Shown here piece after piece: positions 29,168-38,116 of a stretch of 64,000 bases of DNA. Each line of letters starts with the position of its first letter. The stretch's first letter is position 1. A model generated the notes under the pieces. It was not told the DNA's origin. It searched no databases and saw only the letters and a list, made by a program, of their open reading frames with translations. The stretch lies in assembly GCA_019247605.1 (NCBI GenBank), contig JAFBAS010000100.1:1-64000 (forward strand), read 5' to 3'. Source of the stretch: Hyphomicrobiales bacterium (GTDB lineage: Bacteria > Pseudomonadota > Alphaproteobacteria > Rhizobiales > Beijerinckiaceae). Made by a program: the position numbers and the translations under genes.

Positions 29168-30300
29168 ATTCGCCCCTGCACGTGCGTGAATTCGAGAAGC
29201 GGCGTTCGGAAGCTTCGCCGCTCGTACGCTTCATGGGCGTGCAAAAAAGCTATGACGGCACGGTGCTTGTCGTGAAGGGCCTCGATCTCGACGTCACGCG
29301 CGGCGAGTTCCTCACTCTTCTCGGCCCTTCCGGTTCCGGGAAGACCACCTGCCTCATGATGCTCGCCGGCTTCGAGCTGCCGACGGCTGGCGAGATCCTT
29401 CTCGACGGGCGGCCGATCTCGCGTTTGCCGCCGAACCGGCGCGGCATCGGCGTCGTTTTCCAAAACTACGCTCTGTTTCCGCACATGACCGTCGCCGAGA
29501 ATGTCGCCTTTCCGCTCTCGGTGCGTCGCATGTCGCGCGACGTGATCGCAACCCATGTGCGCCGCGCCCTCGACATGGTGCAGCTCAAAGGCTTCGATCA
29601 GCGCAAGCCCGCGCAGCTCTCGGGCGGACAGCAGCAGCGTGTCGCTGTCGCACGCGCGCTCGTGTTTGAGCCCGAGCTCGTCTTGATGGATGAGCCGCTG
29701 GGCGCGCTCGACAAGCAGTTACGCGAGCAGATGCAGCTCGAGATCAAGCACCTGCAACAGCGTGTCGGCGTGACGCTCGTCTACGTCACCCATGATCAGG
29801 CCGAGGCGCTCACCATGTCCGACAGGATCGCGGTCTTCGACCGCGGCGAGGTGCAGCAGCTCGCAACGCCGACGGAGCTTTATGAGGCGCCGCGCAATGC
29901 CTTCGTCGCGGGCTTCATCGGCGAGAACAACCGTTTGCCTGGAACCGTCATCTCGGCGGATGGGGAATGGTGCACCGTCAAGTTGGAGGATGGGCCGGTC
30001 GTCGAGGCCGTGCGCGTCGGCGAGCACGGGCCGGGGGACGGCGTGATCTTGTCGCTCAGGCCGGAACGCATTTCGCCGCTCGCCGATGCGGGTCGCCACG
30101 CGAACCGCTTCCCGGCCATCGTCGAGGAGCTCATCTATCTCGGCGATCACCTGAGGGTGCGGGTCTCGGGCGTGGGCCGATCCGATCTCGTCATGAAGAT
30201 TCCCAATCAGGCGGGCGATCTCGCCTTGAGGGTCGGATCGAGCGTGCACTGCGGCTGGCGACGGGAAGATGTGCGCGCACTGAAAGACGACCCTCGATGA
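29164..30300 (+). CDS. ABC transporter ATP-binding protein, PotA-like
   Basis: LLGPSGSGKTTCLMMLAGFELP...VFQNYALFPHMTVAENVAFPL...LSGGQQQRVAVARALVFEPELVLMDEPLGALD + C-terminal TOBE-like region. Confidence 0.95.
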   Translation: MNSPLHVREFEKRRSEASPLVRFMGVQKSYDGTVLVVKGLDLDVTRGEFLTLLGPSGSGKTTCLMMLAGFELPTAGEILLDGRPISRLPPNRRGIGVVFQNYALFPHMTVAENVAFPLSVRRMSRDVIATHVRRALDMVQLKGFDQRKPAQLSGGQQQRVAVARALVFEPELVLMDEPLGALDKQLREQMQLEIKHLQQRVGVTLVYVTHDQAEALTMSDRIAVFDRGEVQQLATPTELYEAPRNAFVAGFIGENNRLPGTVISADGEWCTVKLEDGPVVEAVRVGEHGPGDGVILSLRPERISPLADAGRHANRFPAIVEELIYLGDHLRVRVSGVGRSDLVMKIPNQAGDLALRVGSSVHCGWRREDVRALKDDPR

Positions 30301-31823
30301 CCTCGACATCGCGCAACTCGACATCGCCCACGACGCTCATTCGGGGCGGCACGGTCGTTGGCTGGCAGAATGGTGGCCATCGGATTCTCGAAAACGGAGT
30401 CGTCGTTTATCGCGGCGACAGCATCGTGCATGTCGGCCGGACCTGGTCGGGAGTCGTCCATGAAATCGTCGAAGCCGCCGGAAAGCTCGTTTGCCCCGGA
30501 TTTATCAGCACGCATGCGCATGTCTCCGATCATGTGGGCGACCGCCTCGTCGTCGACACGGGACGTCGCGATTTCCTTCGCTCGGGGTTTCTCAACTATG
30601 CGCCGCGCCGATGGCCAAACGGGCCTGGTTTTTCTTCACCCGACAACCAGGACGCGTCGTTGCGCTACGGCTTCGCGAGCCTGATCCGCAACGGCGTGAC
30701 GACGGTCGTTCACCTCGACGGCGGGCCGGGCGATGGCGGCAAGGCGATCACGCGGATCGGCGCCGAATCCGGCATGCGCCTCTATTACGGGCCCTACTGC
30801 AACGGCGGCGATTACTTCTTCGATGATAGAGGGCAGCTGGAACGCCACGAGGATGAGGCAGCCGGACTAGCCTCGCTCGACCGCGCGGGCGAGGCGATCG
30901 CGCGCTTCGATGGAAGCGCTGAAGGAAGGCTGCGCGGCATCGTGGTCTTCGACGAGCTGTTCCAGGCCACCCCGCGCCTGCTGCGACGCGTGAAGGAATT
31001 GGCGGCGCATCTCGACGTCGGGATCACCTTGCATGCGAGCGAGCAGGTCCATGAGTTCCACGAGATCCTGCGGCGTACCATGCGCACGCCGATCGGGTGG
31101 CTGGAGGATGAAGGTTTTCTCGGGCCGGAGGTCATTCTCGGCCATTGCATCTACGTGTCCGGCCACCGCTTCACGTCCTATCCGTTCAAGGGCGATCTCG
31201 AAGCGATCGCCGCGTCCGGCGCAAGCGTCGCCCACTCTCCCGTTGCGCTCGCCAGGCGCGGCGTGACGCTCGACAGCTTCCAACGCTATCGCGATCACGG
31301 GATCAATCTCGCGATCGGCACCGATTCCTACCCGCAGGACATTCTCGCCGAGATGAGATGGGCGAGCCTCACCTGCAAAGTCACCGAGCGCAACAACGAG
31401 TCGGCGAGCGCGGCCGCTGTCTTCGAGGCGGCCACCATCGGCGGCGCGAAAGCACTCCGGCGAGACGATCTCGGCAGGCTCGCTCCCGGAGCCAAGGCGG
31501 ACCTCGTTTTGGTGGATCTCGACACGTTGCGCTTCGGACCGATCCACGACCCCATTCGCGCGCTCGTCTATTGCGGCACGGGCGAACTCGTGGACACCGT
31601 GATCGTGGCCGGGCGAAAGCTCATGGAAAACAAGTCGCTCATCGCCTGGGACGAAGCCTGCATCCTGGCCGAGATGCGCAAGGGCGTGAAGCGGGTCTGG
31701 TCCGCGTGCGCCGATTGGCACTGGTCGGGGCAGGACATCGATGAGGTCTTTCCGCCATCCCTTTTGCCTTGGGAAGAAAGGCTCGGTTCGCGAAAGCAGC
31801 GAGGCCTTGTGGTCGAGCCGTGA
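30297..31823 (+). CDS. Amidohydrolase, chlorohydrolase-like (paralogue B)
   Basis: CPGFISTHAHVSDHVGDRLVVDTGRRDFLRSGFLNYAPR...ITLHASEQVHEFHE...NLAIGTDSYPQDILAEMRWASLTCKV. Confidence 0.88.
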   Translation: MTSTSRNSTSPTTLIRGGTVVGWQNGGHRILENGVVVYRGDSIVHVGRTWSGVVHEIVEAAGKLVCPGFISTHAHVSDHVGDRLVVDTGRRDFLRSGFLNYAPRRWPNGPGFSSPDNQDASLRYGFASLIRNGVTTVVHLDGGPGDGGKAITRIGAESGMRLYYGPYCNGGDYFFDDRGQLERHEDEAAGLASLDRAGEAIARFDGSAEGRLRGIVVFDELFQATPRLLRRVKELAAHLDVGITLHASEQVHEFHEILRRTMRTPIGWLEDEGFLGPEVILGHCIYVSGHRFTSYPFKGDLEAIAASGASVAHSPVALARRGVTLDSFQRYRDHGINLAIGTDSYPQDILAEMRWASLTCKVTERNNESASAAAVFEAATIGGAKALRRDDLGRLAPGAKADLVLVDLDTLRFGPIHDPIRALVYCGTGELVDTVIVAGRKLMENKSLIAWDEACILAEMRKGVKRVWSACADWHWSGQDIDEVFPPSLLPWEERLGSRKQRGLVVEP

Positions 31824-31899
31824 GGCGGCGCGGCGCAAGTGAGTTCGGTTTTGCAACGATGGATTCGAAAAATACACGAAAACCAAAAGGAGGTGCACC

Positions 31900-32955
31900 A
31901 TGCCCATGAAGAAAACCATCCTCGGAGCCGGGACGTTCCTTGCGATCTGCTCGTTGCTCGTCACCGCGAGCGAAGCGCAAGAGCACAAGATCACGGTCGT
32001 GAGCTATGGAGGCGTGTATACGCAAAGCCAGCGGGAGGCTTTCTACAAGCCCTTCAGCGCCGCGACCGGGGTTCGCGTTCAGGAAGAGGACGCGGTCGAG
32101 GCCTGGCCGCAGGTCAAGGCCCAGATCGAAACCGGAAAGGTCACCTGGGACGTCGTGAACGGCGAGACAGCGACCATCCTTCAGGGCTGCGAAACCGGGC
32201 TTCTCGAGCCGTTCGACTGGAAGCTCGTCGACAAATCGAAGCTCATTCCCGAAGCCGTCACCGAATGCGGCGTGGGCGGGATCGTACAGGCGAGCGTCAT
32301 TGCCTATGACGCGGACAAGATCAAAGGCGACGCGCCGAAGACGGTTGCCGATTTCTGGGATCTAAAGAAGTTTCCCGGCAAGCGCGGCGTTCGCAAGACA
32401 CCCATCACAACGCTGGAATTCGCCTTGATGGCGGACGGCGTGCCCCATGACAAGGTCTATCAGGTTCTCGCCACGAAGGAGGGCGTCGATCGAGCCTTCC
32501 GCAAGCTCGACGAAATCAAGCCGAGCATCGTGTGGTGGGAGTCTTCCTCCTCGCCGCCGCAGCTTCTCGCGGACGGCGAAGTCGCGATGACAACCTCGTG
32601 GAACGGGCGCATCACGCAAGCCAAGCGGGCCGACAAGAAGAATTTCGTCATCGTCTGGGACGGGCAGAATTACGATGTCGACTTCTGGGCGGTGGTCAAA
32701 GGCGCACCCAACAAGGAGAACGCGATGAAGTTCGTCGCCTCGGCGACCGATCCGCAAAGGCAAGCAAAGCAGATGGACTATGTCGCCTATGGTCCGACCG
32801 CGGTCGCGGCCATGTCGCTCTTGCCTGCCGATTTCGCTGCCGAGCTGCCGAGCAGCCCGAACAACCTGAAGCAAGGCATCCGCAACGACGCGAAGTTCTG
32901 GGCCGAGCATCTCGAGGATTTGCAGGCGCGCTTTCAGGCGTGGCTGAGCCGATAG
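31900..32955 (+). CDS. ABC transporter substrate-binding protein, PotD-like (copy B)
   Basis: Signal peptide; ITVVSYGGVYTQSQREAFYKPFSAATGVRVQEEDAVEAWPQVKAQIETGKVTWDVVNGE. Confidence 0.9.
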   Translation: MPMKKTILGAGTFLAICSLLVTASEAQEHKITVVSYGGVYTQSQREAFYKPFSAATGVRVQEEDAVEAWPQVKAQIETGKVTWDVVNGETATILQGCETGLLEPFDWKLVDKSKLIPEAVTECGVGGIVQASVIAYDADKIKGDAPKTVADFWDLKKFPGKRGVRKTPITTLEFALMADGVPHDKVYQVLATKEGVDRAFRKLDEIKPSIVWWESSSSPPQLLADGEVAMTTSWNGRITQAKRADKKNFVIVWDGQNYDVDFWAVVKGAPNKENAMKFVASATDPQRQAKQMDYVAYGPTAVAAMSLLPADFAAELPSSPNNLKQGIRNDAKFWAEHLEDLQARFQAWLSR

Positions 32956-32981
32956 GCAAGGAATGCAGGGGGAGGCGGTTG

Positions 32982-33006
32982 GCGCCTCCTCCTCGCGAGG
33001 AGGCGC
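32982..33006 (+). promoter_or_regulatory. Intercistronic hairpin containing the likely permease Shine-Dalgarno
   Basis: GCGCCTCCTC-ctcgc-GAGGAGGCGC, perfect 10-bp stem, 3' arm holds GAGGAGG just before ATG 33008. Confidence 0.65.
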
Positions 33007-33007
33007 G

Positions 33008-34240
33008 ATGACGAGCCAAGCCGCGATCCTCGGCGGAGCAGACCTTTCGGGAGCGTTGCGCGTCCGCAAGCCTTTGCGAGCGCGGCTCGGGCCGGCTCTC
33101 CTCGTCGCGCCGCTCCTTGCGTTTTTGGTCGTCGGCTACGTGCTGCCCATCCTGGGCGTGCTCTGGCGAAGCGTCGACAACACCGAGTTCCGCACCGAGC
33201 TGCCACGAACCGTGAAGGCGCTTGCGAGCTTTGATGGTGGGGACCTGCCCCCGGAGAGCGCCTACGAGGCCTTGCATCAGGATCTCGTGGATGCGCAAAA
33301 TGCCCGCAGCGTCGGGATCGTGGCACGCCGTCTCAATCTCGTGACCACGGGCTATCGCAGCCTCATTCTGTCGACTGCCGCCAAGGCGCAAGCGATGCGG
33401 CCGCCCTACCGGGAGGCTTTCGCCGCCGCCGATCCTCGCTGGGGCGAAACCGCGATCTGGGTCTCCCTGAGGCGGCTGAGCCGCCCGGTCGTGCCCGATT
33501 TCCTGCTTGTCGCGATCGATCTCGAAGAGAGCGAGAACGGCATTCGGCATGTCGATCCGGATCGTGCCATATACCTCGACGTGCTTTGGCGCACCTTCGA
33601 GATCAGCCTCTTGGTGTGCGGGCTCTGCCTTGTGCTCGGTGCACCGCTTGCTTTTCTCATCGCCGCCAAGCCGCGATGGTCCAATGTGCTTTTGACCTTC
33701 GTCCTTCTACCGTTCTGGATGTCGCTCTTGGCGAGGACTGCGGCCTGGGTCGCTCTCCTGCAATCGCAAGGTCTCGTCAACAAGGCGCTCCTCGAGCTTG
33801 GCCTGATCGCGCAACCGCTCGCGCTCATGTTCAACCGGGCAGGCGTGCTGATCGCCATGACGCACATTCTCCTGCCCTACATGGTGCTGCCGCTCTACGC
33901 TTCGATGCGCGCTGTTCCCATCGAGCTCGTCCGCGCCGGGATTTCGCTCGGGGCAAGTCCGCTCACTGTGCTTTCGCGCGTGTACCTTCCCTTGATACTT
34001 CCGGGCATCACGGCAGGTGCGATGCTCGTGATGATCCTGGCGCTCGGCTACTACATCACGCCAGCCCTTGTCGGGGGAACGCAAGACCAGATGCTGTCCT
34101 ATTTCGTCGCATTCAACGCCAGTCAGGTCCTCAACTGGGGGCTCGCCTCGGCCCTGGCTGTGCTCCTTCTTCTCGTGCTCGCGCTTTTGTTTGCTCTCTA
34201 CCGGCTCCTGGCGCGCGTAGCTGGGCCGGTTCCGGCCTGA
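33008..34240 (+). CDS. ABC transporter permease, PotB-like (copy B)
   Basis: VPIELVRAGISLGASPLTVLSRVYLPLILPGITAGAMLVMILALGYYITPALVGG; start chosen at 33008 (track start 32963). Confidence 0.9.
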   Translation: MTSQAAILGGADLSGALRVRKPLRARLGPALLVAPLLAFLVVGYVLPILGVLWRSVDNTEFRTELPRTVKALASFDGGDLPPESAYEALHQDLVDAQNARSVGIVARRLNLVTTGYRSLILSTAAKAQAMRPPYREAFAAADPRWGETAIWVSLRRLSRPVVPDFLLVAIDLEESENGIRHVDPDRAIYLDVLWRTFEISLLVCGLCLVLGAPLAFLIAAKPRWSNVLLTFVLLPFWMSLLARTAAWVALLQSQGLVNKALLELGLIAQPLALMFNRAGVLIAMTHILLPYMVLPLYASMRAVPIELVRAGISLGASPLTVLSRVYLPLILPGITAGAMLVMILALGYYITPALVGGTQDQMLSYFVAFNASQVLNWGLASALAVLLLLVLALLFALYRLLARVAGPVPA

Positions 34241-34243
34241 GCC

Positions 34244-35065
34244 ATGTTCGACCTTCTCGTCCGCCATCCACTCGGCAAATGCCTCCTTCTCGGATTCTGC
34301 GCGGCGGTGCTGATCTTCCTGATGGGGCCGCTCCTCGTCATCGTGCCGCTTTCCTTCAACAGCGAGCCTTACTTCACCTTCCCCATGGCCGGCGTCTCGG
34401 TTCGCTGGTATCAGGCCTTCTTCGAAAGCGACAATTGGCGCCTCGCGCTTCGCAACAGCGTCGTTGTCGGGAGTTCGGTCGCCTTCATCTCGGTCGTGCT
34501 CGGAACCATGGCGGCGATCGGGCTCGCGCGGCTTAATCCAAGATTGCGGCGGCCGCTCACCGCGATCTTGCTCGCGCCGATGATCCTGCCGCTCGTGATC
34601 AGCGGCCTGGCCATCTACTTCGCTTATGTGCGTGCCGGTCTCACGGACAGCCTCTTTGGCCTCGTGCTGGCGCACACCATGATCGCCTCACCTTTCGTGG
34701 TGATCGCGGTCACGGCCGCGCTCGCCCGCTTCGACGAGACGCTCATGCGCGCCGCCGCGAGCCTCGGAGCGGGAAGCTTCACGGCCTTCCTTCGCGTGCG
34801 GCTTCCCCTCATCCTCCCCGGCATCCTCACCGGTGCGATCTTCGCCTTCGTCGCGTCCTTCGACGACATCGTGATCGCGCTCTTCGTCACCTCGGCCGAG
34901 CAGCGCACCCTGCCCCGGCAAATGTGGAGCGGCGTGCGCGAGAATCTCGACCCGACCATTCTCGCCGTGGCGACGATGCTCGTCGCCTTGTCGGCTCTCG
35001 TCACCCTTTCCACTGCCTGGCTCGGTGCGCGGCGCCAGCGTCAAAGCTTTGGACCTTTCGCATGA
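34244..35065 (+). CDS. ABC transporter permease, PotC-like (copy B)
   Basis: LMRAAASLGAGSFTAFLRVRLPLILPGILTGAIFAFVASFDDIVIALFVT. Confidence 0.92.
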   Translation: MFDLLVRHPLGKCLLLGFCAAVLIFLMGPLLVIVPLSFNSEPYFTFPMAGVSVRWYQAFFESDNWRLALRNSVVVGSSVAFISVVLGTMAAIGLARLNPRLRRPLTAILLAPMILPLVISGLAIYFAYVRAGLTDSLFGLVLAHTMIASPFVVIAVTAALARFDETLMRAAASLGAGSFTAFLRVRLPLILPGILTGAIFAFVASFDDIVIALFVTSAEQRTLPRQMWSGVRENLDPTILAVATMLVALSALVTLSTAWLGARRQRQSFGPFA

Positions 35066-35679
35066 AGCTCAGCTATTCGCCGACCTCGCCTTACGCGCGA
35101 AAGGTGCGCGCCGTCGCCCATCTCAAGGGGATTTCCGACCGCATCGAGCTCGTCGCGATCGACACCTGGAACATCCCGGAAAGCCTGCGCGCCGCAAACC
35201 CTCTGGGCAAAGTCCCTTGTCTGACGCGCGACGACGGCTCGAGCCTTTATGATTCGCCCGTGATTTGCGAATACCTCGATCGCTTGACCCCAGCGCCGAG
35301 CCTTTTTCCGAGCGAGGGCGAGCCGAGATGGTCGGCGCTGCGGCTCCAGGCGCTTGGGGATGGAATCATGGACGCGGCAGTCGAGCGCTACGTCGAGATG
35401 CATCGCCCGCCCGGAACACAGATGCGGGAGTGGTCCGAACGCCAGGCGAATGGCATTGCGCGTGCGCTCGATCGCATGGAAAGCGTCCCGGAAGAATTCG
35501 CAGGCGAAACCATCGGCACCGTCTCGCTTGCCTGCGCGCTCGGCTATCTGGATTTACGCTTCCCTGGCGACCATTGGCGGGAGGGGCGCCCGGCGCTCGC
35601 CTTCTGGTACGAGATGTGCTCGAACCAAGCGTGGATGATCGAGACCGCCCCAAGCCTTGCGCGGCAAGCAAGCAAGTGA
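35062..35679 (+). CDS. Glutathione S-transferase family protein
   Basis: MKLSYSPTSPYARKVRAVAHLKGISDRIELVAIDTWN...LRAANPLGKVPCLTRDDGSSLYDSPVICEYLDRL; ATGA overlap with upstream permease. Confidence 0.92.
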   Translation: MKLSYSPTSPYARKVRAVAHLKGISDRIELVAIDTWNIPESLRAANPLGKVPCLTRDDGSSLYDSPVICEYLDRLTPAPSLFPSEGEPRWSALRLQALGDGIMDAAVERYVEMHRPPGTQMREWSERQANGIARALDRMESVPEEFAGETIGTVSLACALGYLDLRFPGDHWREGRPALAFWYEMCSNQAWMIETAPSLARQASK

Positions 35680-35720
35680 ATCCCGCTGGAGTGCGACCTG
35701 AGTTTAGCTACCCCTCATTT

Positions 35721-37235
35721 TCACTGTTCACGCTTCCCTGTTCCCCTCTCATAAGGGTTTTGTCCCTGCCGCAACGAGAGACGGATCGGGGTTCCGGGCA
35801 GCCGGAAAGTCTCGCGCAAGCTGTGCGTGAGATAGCGCGTGTAGGCGGCGGGCAGGTGATCGAGCTGGTTGCCGAAGATCGCGAAATGGGGTGGGCGGGT
35901 CTTCGCTTGCGTCGCGTAGCGAAGCTTGATGCGCCGGCCCGAGACGGCGGGCGGGGGATGTCGTGCCGTCACGCCCGAGAGCCAGCGGTTGAGCTTGGCC
36001 GTCGGCACGCGCCTGTTCCAAACCTCATGGGCGTCGAGGACGGCCTGCATCATCGCGTCGAGGCCGCGCCCGGCAAGGCCTGAGACCGGCACAACCGCGA
36101 CGCCGTCGAGCTGAGCGAGGAGGCGGCTCGCTTCGGTTCGCAGCTCCTGCAGCAGGCCCGGCCGATCCGACACGAGGTCCCATTTGTTGACCGCGATCAC
36201 GAGCGCGCGGCCCTCGCGCTCGACCAGCGAAGCGAGCGTGAGGTCCTGCTTCTCGAAAGGAATGGTCGCATCGAGGAGAAGCACCACCACTTCGGCGAAG
36301 CGCACCGCCCGCAGCGCATCTGCGGCCGCGAGCTTCTCGAGCTTGTCCTCGACGCGCGCGCGCTTGCGCAGACCCGCCGTATCGAAGAGCTTGAACAGGC
36401 GGCCCCGCCATTCGTAATCGAGGCCAATGGCGTCGCGCGTGATGCCCGGTTCCGGCCCGGTGAGAAGCCGCTCCTCGCCGAGCATTGCGTTGATGAGCGT
36501 CGACTTGCCCGCATTGGGACGCCCGATCACCGCGATGTGCAAAGCCCGCGACGGACCGGTGTGCTCCTCGATGCCGTCTTCGGCGGCGTCATCTGCTTGC
36601 AGCTCCAGTAACGAATCTGGATGCGGGCGGTCTTGGATGCCCTTAGCTTTCGCGCTCAGCCGCGCTTTGCGCTTGGACGCCCGAGCGAGGTCGGCTTCGT
36701 CTGTTTCATTCGCCGGTGGCTCGGGCGACGGCAACAGCGCGGCGAGCGCCTGGTGGAGATCGCCGAGCCCGAGCCCATGCTCCGCCGAAAAGCCGATGGG
36801 CTCGCCGAGCCCGAGCGCGAAGGCCGAGTAAGCGCCTTGCTCGCCTTCTCGACTTTCCGCCTTGTTGGCGATGACGAGAACGGGCTTGCCGGAGCGCCGC
36901 ACGAGCGTCGCAATGTCGCGATCCGCCGGAAGGAGGCCTGAACGCGCATCGACGAGCATCAGCACCACATCGCAAGCCTCGATCGCGGCCTTGGTCTGCG
37001 CCCGCATGCGTCCGGTCAGCGAGGCTGAGGCCGCCTCCTCGAGCCCTGCCGTGTCGATCACCGTGAAGGAAAGGTCGCCGAGCCTCGCCTCGCCCTCGCG
37101 ACGATCGCGCGTGACGCCGGGGCGGTCGTCGACGAGCGCCAGCCTTCGCCCGACGAGCCGGTTGAACAAGGTGGACTTGCCGACGTTCGGGCGCCCGATG
37201 ATGGCGACCACGGGCATGGGTGAAGGTGAGCTCAT
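35721..37235 (-). CDS. der: Ribosome biogenesis GTPase Der (EngA)
   Basis: Two GTPase domains: [37 protein letters not shown] and [36 protein letters not shown]. Confidence 0.96.
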   Translation of the reverse strand: MSSPSPMPVVAIIGRPNVGKSTLFNRLVGRRLALVDDRPGVTRDRREGEARLGDLSFTVIDTAGLEEAASASLTGRMRAQTKAAIEACDVVLMLVDARSGLLPADRDIATLVRRSGKPVLVIANKAESREGEQGAYSAFALGLGEPIGFSAEHGLGLGDLHQALAALLPSPEPPANETDEADLARASKRKARLSAKAKGIQDRPHPDSLLELQADDAAEDGIEEHTGPSRALHIAVIGRPNAGKSTLINAMLGEERLLTGPEPGITRDAIGLDYEWRGRLFKLFDTAGLRKRARVEDKLEKLAAADALRAVRFAEVVVLLLDATIPFEKQDLTLASLVEREGRALVIAVNKWDLVSDRPGLLQELRTEASRLLAQLDGVAVVPVSGLAGRGLDAMMQAVLDAHEVWNRRVPTAKLNRWLSGVTARHPPPAVSGRRIKLRYATQAKTRPPHFAIFGNQLDHLPAAYTRYLTHSLRETFRLPGTPIRLSLRQGQNPYERGTGKREQ

Positions 37236-37281
37236 CGCGCGCCAAGAGTCGCATGGGCAGCACGAAAAGGAAGAAGCAGGT

Positions 37282-38055
37282 TCAAGCGGGGCGCGCCGAC
37301 GAGAAGGAAGCGACCTTGATCTTCGCCTGATCGAGACGCTGGCGCACGGCCTTGGCGAGCGATACGGCCGCTTGCGTATCGCCATGGATGCACACGGTGT
37401 CGATTGCGATCTTCTTCACCTTCCCGTTGACGCTCGTGATCGCCTGCTCCTCCACCATGCGCTGCACGCGCTCGGCGACCTTCTGAGGGTCGTGCAGCAC
37501 GGCGCCCTGTTTTCGGCGCGAGACGAGAAGGCCGTTATCCTCATAGGCGCGGTCGGCGAAGACTTCCATGATCGTCTTGAGTCCGGCCTTCTCGCCCGCA
37601 TCGACGAGCTTCGAAAACGGCAGGACGACGAAGGCGAGCTTGGCATCGACACCTTTGATGGCGGCGGCGAGCGCATTCGCCATCATTTCATCCTCGCAAG
37701 CCATGTTGGACAAAGCGCCGTGGATTTTGACGTAAGTAACCTCGTGCCCAGCGAGCGCCGCGATGCCTTGCAAAGCACCGATCTGATAAGCGACGAGCGT
37801 CTCGATCTCGTTTGCCGAGAGCCCTTGGATCTGCCGCCTTCCGAAGCCTTCGAGGTCGTGGAAGCCCGGATGAGCACCAATCGCCACGCCCTTCTGTTTC
37901 GCGACCTTCGCGGTCTTGAGCATGATCTGCGGGTCGCCACCATGAAGACCGCAAGCCACGTTGGCACTCGTGATCAAATCGAGCATGGCGTCGTCATCGC
38001 CCATCTTCCAAGGACCGAAGCTTTCTCCCATGTCGCAATTCAGGTCGACTTGCAT
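37282..38055 (-). CDS. pxpA: 5-oxoprolinase subunit PxpA (LamB/YcsF family)
   Basis: [45 protein letters not shown]...[20 protein letters not shown]. Confidence 0.96.
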   Translation of the reverse strand: MQVDLNCDMGESFGPWKMGDDDAMLDLITSANVACGLHGGDPQIMLKTAKVAKQKGVAIGAHPGFHDLEGFGRRQIQGLSANEIETLVAYQIGALQGIAALAGHEVTYVKIHGALSNMACEDEMMANALAAAIKGVDAKLAFVVLPFSKLVDAGEKAGLKTIMEVFADRAYEDNGLLVSRRKQGAVLHDPQKVAERVQRMVEEQAITSVNGKVKKIAIDTVCIHGDTQAAVSLAKAVRQRLDQAKIKVASFSSARPA

Positions 38056-38116
38056 GGCGAGCTCCTTTGCGAGCGAATGACGACGCGTCTCTTTGACCTA
38101 GTTCACTCGGAAGCCG

